From assembly GCA_026770575.1 (NCBI GenBank), contig MU657196.1, positions 227,892 through 291,891 of the forward strand: DNA of 64,000 nucleotides. The letters run 5' to 3'. A model generated the notes under the pieces. That model was not told where the DNA came from and did not search any database. It worked only from the letters and a program-made list of their open reading frames with translations. Source of the stretch: Pelagophyceae sp. CCMP2097. Lineage: Eukaryota > Sar > Pelagophyceae. A program made the position numbers and the translations under genes. Below are positions 10,501 to 19,662 of the stretch, in pieces. The number at the start of each line of letters is the position of its first letter. Position 1 is the stretch's first letter.

Positions 10501-13466
10501 CGTCCACTCGCACGCGGCTTCTGCAGCGCCAAGAAAGTCGACGACGCCGTCGCACGGCGTCTCCCCCAATGTTGGGATTACCTGGCTTGCCGGCCGGTCA
10601 AAGTCGATGACGAGCTGGCCGCCCGTGCCGGAAAAGACGACGCTCGACAGCTCCGGCGGCGGGGAGCCGTCGCGCTCGTCGCACGTGAGGAGCGTCGGCG
10701 CCGACGTCGGGGCGGGCACGGGCCGGCGCGTCGGGAAGCCGGCTTGCACCGTCGGCCCGAACGTCGGCGAGGACGTCGGCTTGGCCGTCGGTTTGAGCGT
10801 CGGTCCGGATGTGGGACTGTTCGACGTGGGCGCAAACGTCGGTCCAAACGTCGGATCGGGCGTCGGCAACGGCGTGGGTCTCGGCGTCGGCGCGGCCACC
10901 GGTGCGGCCGTCGGCGCGGCCGTCGGCACGGCCGTCGGCGAGACCGTCGGCACGGGCGAAGCAATCGGTGGACTCGACGGCACGGAAGTCGGCGTGGCCG
11001 ACGGTACGCGTGTCGGGAACGCCGTCAGGAACGCAGTCGATCGCCCAGTCGGCGAGGGCGTCGTGGCGCGCGTGGGCCCGTTTGACGGCGCGGGCACCGG
11101 CGCCACCGTCGGCCCGTTTGACGGCCCGCTTGAAGGCGCGGCCGTCGGCGCGGCCGTCGGCACGGGCATCGGCGCGGCCGTCGGTGCAGCCGTCGGCACG
11201 TCCGTCGGCACGGGTATCGGCGCGGCAACCGGTGCGGCCGTCGGCACGGCCGTCGGGGCGGCCGTCGATGCGGCCGTGGGCACGGCCGTGGGCACGTCCG
11301 TCGGCACGGGCATCGGCGCGGCCGTGGGCACGGCCATGGGCACGGACGTGGGCACGGGTGAGGGTGGCGGCGACGGCGCGGTCGTCGGCAGCGACGACGG
11401 CGCGGACACGTCGTTTTTTTTGCAGTCATAGCCGTTCGCGCCGCATTCCCACTCCTCCGTTGAAGTGCACGTCGCGATACAGCAGTCGCCGCCGTCCCAA
11501 CTACAGACGCCGACGTTGTTCCCCTCGTCGCAATACCCGTCGCCGTAAAAGTCGGGCTCCCCACAGACCAACGGCAAAACCGTGGGCTCGGCCATCGCCG
11601 TCGGCGCGGCCGTCGGCGCGGCCGTCGGCACAGCCGTCGGCAAGGGCGTCGGATCAGTCAGCAAGGACGTCGGCGCGGCCGAGGACTCGAGCCCAGTCTC
11701 GTTGTCCACATCGTCAAACGGCCCAGCGGAGGACGTCGGCGCAGACGAGGGAACCATCCCAGGCTCACCGTCCATGTCGTCGAACGGCGCAGCGGAAGAC
11801 GTCGGCGCGGCTGAGGGCTCGAGCCCAGTCTCGTTGNNNNNNNNNNNNNNNNNNNNNNNNNNNNNNNNNNNNNNNNNNNNNNNNNNNNNNNNNNNNNNNN
11901 NNNNNNNNNNNNNNNNNNNNNNNNNNNNNNNNNNNNNNNNNNNNNNNNNNNNNNNNNNNNNNNNNNNNNNNNNNNNNNNNNNNNNNNNNNNNNNNNNNNN
12001 NNNNNNNNNNNNNNNNNNNNNNNNNNNNNNNNNNNNNNNNNNNNNNNNNNNNNNNNNNNNNNNNNNNNNNNNNNNNNNNNNNNNNNNNNNNNNNNNNNNN
12101 NNNNNNNNNNNNNNNNNNNNNNNNNNNNNNNNNNNNNNNNNNNNNNNNNNNNNNNNNNNNNNNNNNNNNNNNNNNNNNNNNNNNNNNNNNNNNNNNNNNN
12201 NNNNNNNNNNNNNNNNNNNNNNNNNNNNNNNNNNNNNNNNNNNNNNNNNNNNNNNNNNNNNNNNNNNNNNNNNNNNNNNNNNNNNNNNNNNNNNNNNNNN
12301 NNNNNNNNNNNNNNNNNNNNNNNNNNNNNNNNNNNNNNNNNNNNNNNNNNNNNNNNNNNNNNNNNNNNNNNNNNNNNNNNNNNNNNNNNNNNNNNNNNNN
12401 NNNNNNNNNNNNNNNNNNNNNNNNNNNNNNNNNNNNNNNNNNNNNNNNNNNNNNNNNNNNNNNNNNNNNNNNNNNNNNNNNNNNNNNNNNNNNNNNNNNN
12501 NNNNNNNNNNNNNNNNNNNNNNNNNNNNNNNNNNNNNNNNNNNNNNNNNNNNNNNNNNNNNNNNNNNNNNNNNNNNNNNNNNNNNNNNNNNNNNNNNNNN
12601 NNNNNNNNNNNNNNNNNNNNNNNNNNNNNNNNNNNNNNNNNNNNNNNNNNNNNNNNNNNNNNNNNNNNNNNNNNNNNNNNNNNNNNNNNNNNNNNNNNNN
12701 NNNNNNNNNNNNNNNNNNNNNNNNNNNNNNNNNNNNNNNNNNNNNNNNNNNNNNNNNNNNNNNNNNTATCATCATATGAAAGCGTTGGGAACGAAGACGT
12801 TGGCGCCGCGGAGGACGTCGGCGTGGCCGAGGGCTCGAGCCCCGGCGCGCCGTCCGTGCCGCTTTCGTTGGCCGTCTGTATGCGACGTCTGTCGACGCCG
12901 TGACTGTCGTCCGCGGCCTTGGGCTCGTCGAGCGCAGCGCCCTCGGGCGTCGGCGCGGGCGTCGGCGCGGGATTCATCTCTTTTGCCTCGCGTGGGGCAG
13001 CCCCTGTGCGGTGCGCCTCGACGGAGGCCGCAAGAGGGGCGTGACGAGGCGCGTTCGAAAACTCCACACGAGGGCCGGCGAGGACTCCGTCGGGCTATAG
13101 GGGCGTACGTGCCCGCATCCGAACTCGGTCATGCCGCTCGAGGCGTCGTTTGACCTCTGGGTTTGGTATTCGAACGTCGTCTCGCACGCTGCGTCGCACG
13201 GCCCTGGTCGACTGCACGGCCCCGATCGACTTGGTGGCGCACGGCGCGGAGGCAGTCGGCGTAAGCGGCCGAGGCCGCATCCTCGCCGCAGCGCGGGAGG
13301 CACGCCGCCGGCCCCGTCTGCGCGAGTCTCGATCTGGGGCTCTCCGTGGGATGACTCGTGCGCGGCGGGGCCTCTGGCGGAAACTCTGGCGGCGGGCCCG
13401 CGCGGCGCTTACCTCTGCGGCCGCGTAGGTGGCGAGCCTGAGCCAGGCGAGGGCGCGGAAGCGCAT
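4593..13466 (-). CDS. Giant REJ/GPS (polycystin- or adhesion-type) membrane protein with Pro-Thr repeats and LNR motif
   Basis: Read on the minus strand. A first exon 13466-13413 encodes a signal peptide (MRFRALAWLRLATYAAAE) ending at a GTAAGC donor; the next exon begins near 13094. The gene then crosses the N gap, with the same SAAPTSSAAP-type repeat on both sides, and runs to 6590; a 43-nt intron (6589-6547) leads to the last exon ending at 4593. Order of parts: Pro-Thr spacer, a Lin-12/Notch-like cysteine motif (GDGYCDEGNN...CSWDGGDC, about 11490-11570), a long APT repeat region, REJ/PKD-like repeats (YEWSVV, YTWSILEE, RFDWSARD), a Cys-rich EGF-like stretch (8590-8180), a GPS-like motif (FWNSELC...LNLTCVCPETA), then a membrane span and about six more. 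Polycystin-1 and REJ proteins share this GPS-then-membrane layout; I see no PLAT domain. It is probably a cell-surface adhesion, mating or mechanosensory protein (inference). Confidence 0.75.
10690..11380 (-). repeat. Pro-Thr-Ala coding repeat region (xAPT / VPT units)
   Basis: On the minus strand, dozens of degenerate four- to five-residue units of the type AAPT, AVPT, PVPT and SGPT follow one another, seen on the plus strand as repeated gccgtcggcgcg units. A second short block lies at 11580-11660, and the region before the gap carries larger AAPTSSAAP units. Such stretches form extended, usually glycosylated stalks in secreted algal proteins. Confidence 0.9.
11837..12766. other. Assembly gap (930 N)
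   Basis: A run of 930 N interrupts the Pro-Thr spacer of the giant minus-strand gene. The sequence on both sides encodes the same repeat (SAAPTSSAAP and related), so the gap is probably a collapsed coding repeat and its true length and frame are unknown. ORFs that run through the N are artefacts. Confidence 0.98.
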
Positions 13467-14528
13467 GGGGCCGGCGGGCCGCCCGCCTCGCTCCGGGGCG
13501 CGTTGGGTAAGCTCGTTGCCAGGGCAGTGGCAGGGGGTACGTCTTTCGGTTTGGAATCTCTCTCTCTGCGGCCAGTAACAACATAAGTTCCGGGAAGTTG
13601 ACGGTTGACTGAGCTCCGGAGCCTTTTTGGCCAGTCATCAAGAGGAGACGAAACTTTAGATTTATACACCTAGTACTATTAAACACGCAAATTTTACCAA
13701 ATTTTACCACAACGCCAATACTGTCGTGTTCGGAGTGTTCCTTCTTCTGTTATGCACTCTACGCCCCGTCGACTGACGGCACTCGGCTACCAGGGTTCGG
13801 CCGCCGAGCCACGTTGACAAGAACGCGGCATGGGGGTTTAATTCCGAACGGAAGGGACGACGACCCAGGGTGAAGCTAAAGCAAGTAAGATACGAGACCC
13901 ATCACAAGCCGCACCGCCTTCAATGGCGACGTGGGAAAAAGCCATTGTGTGGGATCCAGCAGCGACGGTCCGTCTGTTGGTTTTTAAGCAGCCTCTGTGG
14001 AGTGCATACATGTAATTGAAGAAGAAGATACGGGCTCCGTTGGAAGCGCCGCGCACCTTCGCCGATTGGAAGCGCCGCGCACCTTCGCCGATTGGAAGCG
14101 CCGCGCACCTTCGCCGAGGGCGCCTCCGCGAGAGCCCGGAGATCGTTCGATCGACGTCGCGGCCGTCGGTGGGAGCTCTTGCCGCACCGAGCGGCAATCG
14201 AGTGGCCTACGCCCCTTCCGAAAAACGGAAATGGCGGGCAATGGATCACGGGGCGCACGGGGGTTGCCCTGCGCGGTCGGACAGGCTTTCCTCGTGGGCT
14301 TCGCGACTTCCATGATCCGGGAGAGGTAAGAGAGGTGCCAGAGTCCGTTTTGCTTCCAGGCGGTAACGCTTTGATTGGAACGCGTCTCGTTCTTGCGACA
14401 CAGAGGTGCCCCAGCACGCTGTGGGTGGCGCCCCGATCTCCGTCTCGATCGACACGGGATTTCGGCGATTTCGCTTTCGGCGGAGCCTGAGCTCAGAAAG
14501 GACGGCGGTCGGCGCCCCCATCGCGGCC
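13467..14528. other. Intergenic region between divergent genes
   Basis: No protein gene is supported between the giant minus-strand gene and the TPR gene. The stretch 13580-13760 is AT-richer and could carry promoters for either side. 14040-14117 holds a tandem repeat described separately. The ORFs through the tandem repeat are compositional only. Confidence 0.5.
14040..14117. repeat. Three perfect tandem copies of a 26-bp unit
   Basis: The unit ttggaagcgccgcgcacc followed by ttcgccga is present three times in a row with no mismatch, directly followed by diverged sequence. The perfect identity implies recent expansion. It lies about 410 bp upstream of the TPR gene start. Confidence 0.95.
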
Positions 14529-15550
14529 ATGTCTACCGACGCGCGGGCGGCGAAGTCCAAGGGATCGGAGGCGTACTTCCAGAAGGACTGGGCCAGCGCC
14601 CACGACCACTTTAGCGACGCGGTGCGCCTCGGCAAGGACGATGCCGATTTGCACCTGTATTATTCGAACCGCTCCGCCACCCTGCAGCAGCTCGGGCGGT
14701 GGGACGACGCTCTGGAAGACGCGCGGGCCGTGACGGCGCTCAAGCCGGATTGGGCGAAAGGGTGGCAGAGGCTTGGAAAATGCCTCGACGTCAAGGGCAC
14801 CGCCGCCCAAGCCAGAGACGCCTTCGACCGCGCCGCCCGGCTGGACCCGCAGCTCCGCGGGCCGCCAAAGGCCGAGCGCGGCGCGTTCGGCACCGCACTG
14901 CTCAAGACGCAGCGGTGCGTACCTTCTGGCCGCCTCAAAGAAGGCGACGGCCGCGAATAGGTGGTTCACGTCGCTCGACGAGATGTCCAAGCTGGCGCTC
15001 GCGGCGACCGTCGTCGCCGTCGGGCTCTACTTGTCCATGCGCAACAAGTGAGCCACCGGCGCACGGCGGGAACCTTTGCCCACTAACGTAGTAATTTTGT
15101 TCAACCTCTGCCGCAGGGCGCCGCCCGGGAGGCCGCACTACGGCGTTGCGCCGCGGCGCGGCGCCTTTGGCAACTCCGGCGGCGGCGGCGAGATTGGCGT
15201 CGTCGGCCTCGGGGCGGTCATGCTCGTCAGTGTTTCTTCCCTCGACTGAAGAGCGCCATTGATGGTGCTTGCAGGCGCTCTGGAAGCTGCCGCCGCTCTT
15301 CGGGCAGCCGGCCTTCTTCGGCCAGTCGCCGATGACGCTGCTGTCTGCGCCGCGTCCCGTCGTCGCCAAGGCGTTTTGCGAGGCTTGGCGGCTTGTCGAG
15401 GAAGCTTGCCGGACCGTAGAGGAGCTCTCCGCCCCATCTCGCGCTAGGTACTTGGTCCAAATGCTCCAAAATGGCGGCCGGCGGCGCGGCCTCGGCGGCC
15501 TCGGCGGCCTCGGCCGCGGCAACTTTGGCGGCCGCCGGCGCGGCTTCTGA
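14529..15550 (+). CDS. TPR protein with two hydrophobic segments and a Gly/Arg-rich tail (4 exons)
   Basis: Predicted exons are 14529-14914, 15048 preceded by 14961-15047, 15117-15225 and 15275-15550; introns of 46, 69 and 49 nt all keep frame, and the second starts with a strong GTGAGC and has a CTAAC branch-like motif. Residues 1-115 form three tetratricopeptide repeats of the Hop/STI1 type (GSEAYFQKDWASAHDHFSDAV, YSNRSATLQQLGRWDDALED, AKGWQRLGKCLDVKG). These usually bind C-termini of chaperones or other partners. Then come two hydrophobic segments (LALAATVVAVGLYLSM and GVVGLGAVMLALW) and an end rich in Gly and Arg (RRRGLGGLGGLGRGNFGGRR). If intron 2 is retained, the protein would instead be a short tail-anchored TPR protein ending MRNK at 15051. 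Family function is known only at domain level. Confidence 0.68.
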
Positions 15551-15941
15551 GGCGGCGGAGGTCTCGGATGCCTTCAAAGCCCTCTAAAGCAGCCGCGCTT
15601 CCGTGGCCCGGGCTCCAGCGGGCCTCGTGGAGGCCGCAGTAGCTCCTCACGAGGCGGTGCGGCCACAGGACGCCGGGGGCCCGCGTAGGATCGTCCGCCC
15701 CAATCTCAACTTGAAAAATTAGCCTTTTTTTCTTTTTTTCAGCGAAGCGGACCTTGCAACGACCGACTCGGAGCCGTGCCCCGAGCGGCTCTCCCTAGGC
15801 GCCGCCGTCTCGCGGGGCGCCGGGAGCAGCGGAGGCGCGTCAAAGCCGCCAGAGGCGCGCTCGGCACTCGTGCGTTTGCGGGAGGCGTTGCTCGAGTCGC
15901 AAATCAAATACACGACCCGTTTTTGACCCGCCGAGAGCGAG

Positions 15942-17491
15942 ATGCACGCCAAGCAAGCGAGCCACACATGGCTCCTCTACGTCATCGCCGCCGCGATCCT
16001 GGACGTGCGCAGCGGCGTCCGCAAACGCGCGCGGCCGTCCGCGAACGGCGCCGCGGACGCATCTGCCCATTCCACTCGTCGTTTCGAGCTCCTGCGCTAG
16101 GCTCTCACGGACGTCGCGTCGGACCACGTGATTGAGTGCGACGAGGACGAGGACGACAGCGGCGCGGACGTTGCTTCGGGGTTCGACGAGGCCGCGCAGG
16201 ACGTTGAATGCGCCCCGTGCCACCACCGACGGAGCACCGTGCCGCAGAAGCCCACGACGCGCGAGGCGGACAAGGCGGACAAGCTGCCGGCGGAGAAGCA
16301 CGGCGCTCTGGCTGATAAAGGTCTGCTGCACGGCTGGCGGAAGCGCGTCGCGGCCTTCGCGGCCGACGTGCAGTGGCGCCTCGGCGTCGGCGTGGACAAG
16401 TGCGACGACAAATCCCCGAGGCAGAAGCTGCGGACGAAGCTGACTTCGGAGCAGGATTTGCTTTGCAGCTGTTGGGCCATGTTCGCAGTATCCATCGCAA
16501 TTTGGCAATACTCCGATTTCTCCATCCTTCCCCCGAGCCTCCAAGCCGCCCGCGTCTTCGACTTGGACGATGCGATCGTCGACAACGCGCAGCGCAACTT
16601 GGACGCCAGCGCCGACACGGCTTACTTGCTCTGCTGCCTCGGAGGGTTTCTATACGGCTTTGCAATGATGTCCATCATGAAGGCATGGGAGCACGTCCCC
16701 TCGACCATCGTCACGCCCATGATGCAACTCTCCGGTGCGTTGTTGCGTCGCTTTTGGACGCTTTGAAAAGACGCGAAACGATTGGCCTAGGCCCGCTCGT
16801 GGAGATCATCGAGGCTTCTCTGGGCGCGGTGGCGCGGCGGCGCGGCAAGGGCAAGATGGGCATTCTGGCTTCTGTGGCGCACGCGACGCTGAACACTTCG
16901 GACTGGGTGGCCTTTGGTTTGATCACGTTAGGTGGCCTCCTGCCGTCCACGGAGTCGCTCCCGCAAATGTTCCAATGGGCCACCTGGGCGCGGCCGAGCA
17001 TGGCGCTGCTGTTCACCGCAAACGTTTTGTACGCGGCGTACTACGCTTTATCTTCACTTTGTGTCGCAAATGGTGAGTTCTCGGACGCGCGCGGCACAGC
17101 CCCGGCGCATGAGTACCGCATGGACGAAATCCAGTTCGTCGTCGTCTCCAACCTCACGACGGTGGCCACGCTCGGTGTGCTGTTTACGTGCTCTCCTACC
17201 CTACGACGCCACGGGCGGAATCTGAAGCACGTCTCCTGGACGCCAAAGGTCGTCTCCGCTTTAGCGGAATTGACGAACTACGCCTCGATGCTCGTCCTCA
17301 CGTGCGCCTACAAGCGCCACTACTCTTCCGCGCTGGTGACGGCGGCGCGGAGCGGGCTGAACCAATTCACGAACGTCGTGGCGGCAGTGGCCCTCTTCAA
17401 GTGCGCACGCATCGGACGCCCCGTCCACGACCTCAAGCGCAAGCTCGTCGCCGCAAGCATCGTCTCCTTCGGCTTAGTCCTCACCATGTAA
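15942..17491 (+). CDS. Multi-pass membrane protein, drug/metabolite-transporter (EamA)-like (3 exons)
   Basis: Exons 15942-16004, 16101-16734 and 16791-17491 join in frame through introns of 96 and 56 nt. The first exon gives a hydrophobic start (SHTWLLYVIAAAILD), followed by an acidic, Cys/His-containing loop and about eight to nine membrane spans. YGFAMMSIMKAWEHVPSTIV resembles the half-repeat of DMT-superfamily carriers, and the last two spans (SALVTAARSGLNQFTNVVAA, ASIVSFGLVLTM) have the typical C-terminal half. Substrate is unknown; relatives carry nucleotide sugars, triose phosphates or amino acids. The sequence GTGAGT at 17071 could be another donor, but the frame stays open there. Confidence 0.6.
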
Positions 17492-17598
17492 ATCAAAAGG
17501 AGTTGGCGCGAGTTCGATATGGGAGCCCCCGGGCGCCTCTTTCGGGCTCGGGAGCTGTGACGAGTTGGCCCTTTTGCTCCGGCGGGCCGCGGCGGCGC

Positions 17599-18089
17599 TC
17601 AGGCGAAGAGGTGGCAGAGGACCGCGGCGTGAAAGCCGACGCGGAGGACGTCGAGTGGGGGCATTCCTGGGACCAGGTGGATGTCAACGAATAGTTGAAC
17701 CATGAAGACGATAGCTCGAAACTTGTTGCCGACGCCGAGGAGCAGCAACCCGAACGCGACGGCGAAAAAGGTCTCCGAGAGGCGCGCAGAGCTGCAGTCG
17801 ACGAAGACAACGAGGGCCGCGCGCGGAAGGACGATGGCGTACTTGGTCAAAGTCCAAAGCAGCGGCGCTCTCTGCGACAGCCAGTAGACCAAGATGCTGT
17901 AGAGGCCAACCTGCGACACGGGGCGCATCGGCGCGCGCATCGGAAGGGCAGTGCGGTAGAAGGGCCGACCTGCAGTATAGGGGACATGAGCATGAGCCAG
18001 TTGTTCTGCAGGCTCGGGTGCTGCGGATCGAGGTGCGACGCCGCGGGGCGCCGCGCCGCGCCGCGCCCGGCGCGGGCCCGAGGCGGCAT
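17599..18089 (-). CDS. Small multi-pass membrane protein of unknown family (2 exons)
   Basis: Exon 1 runs from ATG 18089 and ends with SPILQ; a 59-nt GTCGGC...CGCAG intron, correct in frame, joins it to an exon ending at 17599. The result is a protein of about 145 residues with an Arg-rich N-terminus, the motif HPSLQNNWLMLMSP, and about four hydrophobic segments (GLYSILVYWL, YAIVLPRAALVVFVD, ETFFAVAFGLLLLGVG, AIVFMVQLFVDI). I do not recognise the family. It ends close to the convergent DMT-like gene and starts about 185 bp from the divergent MYND gene. Confidence 0.5.
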
Positions 18090-18273
18090 GAACACTGCTA
18101 AGGCCCCTTTTTGATCAAATTCAAATTTTGTGGTCAACTTGAACACACAGAAGCCTCGCCAAAACAAACGTCGGCTTCCCGCGGTCCCGCACACGTTCGG
18201 AGCAGAGGCATTGCCGCCGGCCGAGCGCTCGAGCTGGAAAGTGGCAAGGGACCTGCGTTCGAACGACGGTGCC

Positions 18274-19292
18274 ATGGACGACCCGCCGGCCGCCGCGCGC
18301 AAGCCGTGCTGCGTCTGCGTAAGCACTGCACCAAGTGCAAATCGCGCCACTACTGCTCGAAAAAGTGCCAGCTCGTCTACTGGAACGAGGGCGGGCACAA
18401 GGCGCAGTGCAAGCAGCTCGCCGCCAAATTCCAGGACCGGCTCCTCGACGAGCTCATGCCGGCGAAGATGAAGATCAAGGAGGAGCCGGCCATCGTCGCG
18501 GATGTCGCGCCGGCGGACGGCTCCAAGGCGGCGCCGCGCTTACCGGCTGCTCGGACGACTGCGACCGCAGTGGTCAAGGCGAGGGCGCCGAAAGACGCGC
18601 CGGACTGGCGCGGCACGTGCGCCATCTGCCTCGATCTGCTCCCAGCCCATTGTGGCAAGGTATTCTACGAGTGCTGCTGCAAGAGCATTTGCACGGCATG
18701 CTCCGATAAGTGCGACGAGTGCGACTCGCGCTGCCCGCTCTGCCGAGCGCCGGCGCACCCGTCGGATGCCGAGTGGCTGCGCCGGCTGCAGAAGCACGTG
18801 GACCATGGGAACGCCGACGCGCAATGGGCGCTCGGGCAGGCGTTCCATCAAGGGATCATAGGTCTCACGAAGAACATGAAGCGGGCGCTCCGGTGGTACG
18901 AGCTCGCTGCGGCGCAAGGGCACGCTGTTGGTCAGGCGCGACTGGGAATTTGTTACGAGAAAGGCGAAGGCGTCAAGATCAACCTCAAGACCGCCGCGCA
19001 GTGGTACCGGCGCGCGGCCGACCAAGGCTATCCTGAAGGTCAATTTAATCTCGGCCTCATGATTACCACGGCAAGGACGTGGCCCAGTCGTACGACGAAG
19101 CCGTCAAGTGGTGGCGCCTCGCCGCGGCGCAGGGCGACAAAAACGCGCTCTATTGCCTTGGCGCGTGCCACGAAAACGGCGAAGGCGCGCCGCGGGACGA
19201 CGAAGAGGCGCCTCTACAAGCGCGCCGCGGCGCAGGGGCAGGCCGACGCCGCGGCAAAGATTGTAGAGCTCGAGGCGTCGCGCCTCCGCTGA
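18274..19292 (+). pseudogene. MYND-finger / RING-like / Sel1-repeat gene, copy 1, with three frameshifts
   Basis: The parts are clear: MYND zinc finger (KHCTKCKSRHYCSKKCQ...GGHKAQC), a second Cys-rich RING-like finger (CAICLDLLP...CPLCRAP) and Sel1-like repeats (ALRWYELAAAQGHAVGQARLG and others). Compared with the second copy at 45468-46500, about 14 bp are replaced by one t after CCVC (near 18320), splitting the first Cys pair of the MYND finger from the rest. Near 19065 the Sel1 text moves to another frame (AQSYDEAVKWWRLAAAQGD) and near 19205 it moves back (LYKRAAAQGQADAA). None of these shifts has intron signals. Either this is a degenerating gene or the assembly has several errors. An upstream in-frame start could still give a protein lacking the first zinc ligands. 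Confidence 0.72.
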
Positions 19293-19662
19293 TCTCGGCC
19301 AGCGCGGTCTGAAGGACATGCCGCCCGGCCGCTCGACGAGGCGCAACGAGGCACTCGCCCGGGACACACATACAATTGTACATGTCGCATAATGAATGCC
19401 GTTTGCCGTCCTACGGTAGGGCCGCGACAGGCTCGAGACTCGTCCACGACGACAGAAAGGGCCGAGTGCGACGCCGGGCGCTCCTCGCGAGGCCTCGCAA
19501 CCTCCGCAGCGGGCTTCGCCGAATCACCGATTACGGCGATCGCGGCGTCCTTTCTGAGTCTGGTCCCCGGACCCCAGGACTGCCGGCCCCGCGGCGGGCC
19601 GCGTCGACGCACCAGGGCCCGCCTTTTGCGGCGCGCCGGACGCCGTTGGCCTGTGGTCGGCG

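Noticed and set aside
10226..11431. A 401-codon plus-strand ORF opposite the Pro-Thr region
   Set aside because: It is a Val/Gly-rich mirror of the gccgtcggcgcg repeat; domains and codon bias support the minus strand.
10809..13153. Long ORFs on both strands running through the N gap
   Set aside because: They are open only because N is translated as X; the flanking sequence supports just the minus-strand Pro-Thr protein.
14040..14117. CRISPR-like repeat array
   Set aside because: The copies are directly adjacent without spacers, and the genome is eukaryotic.
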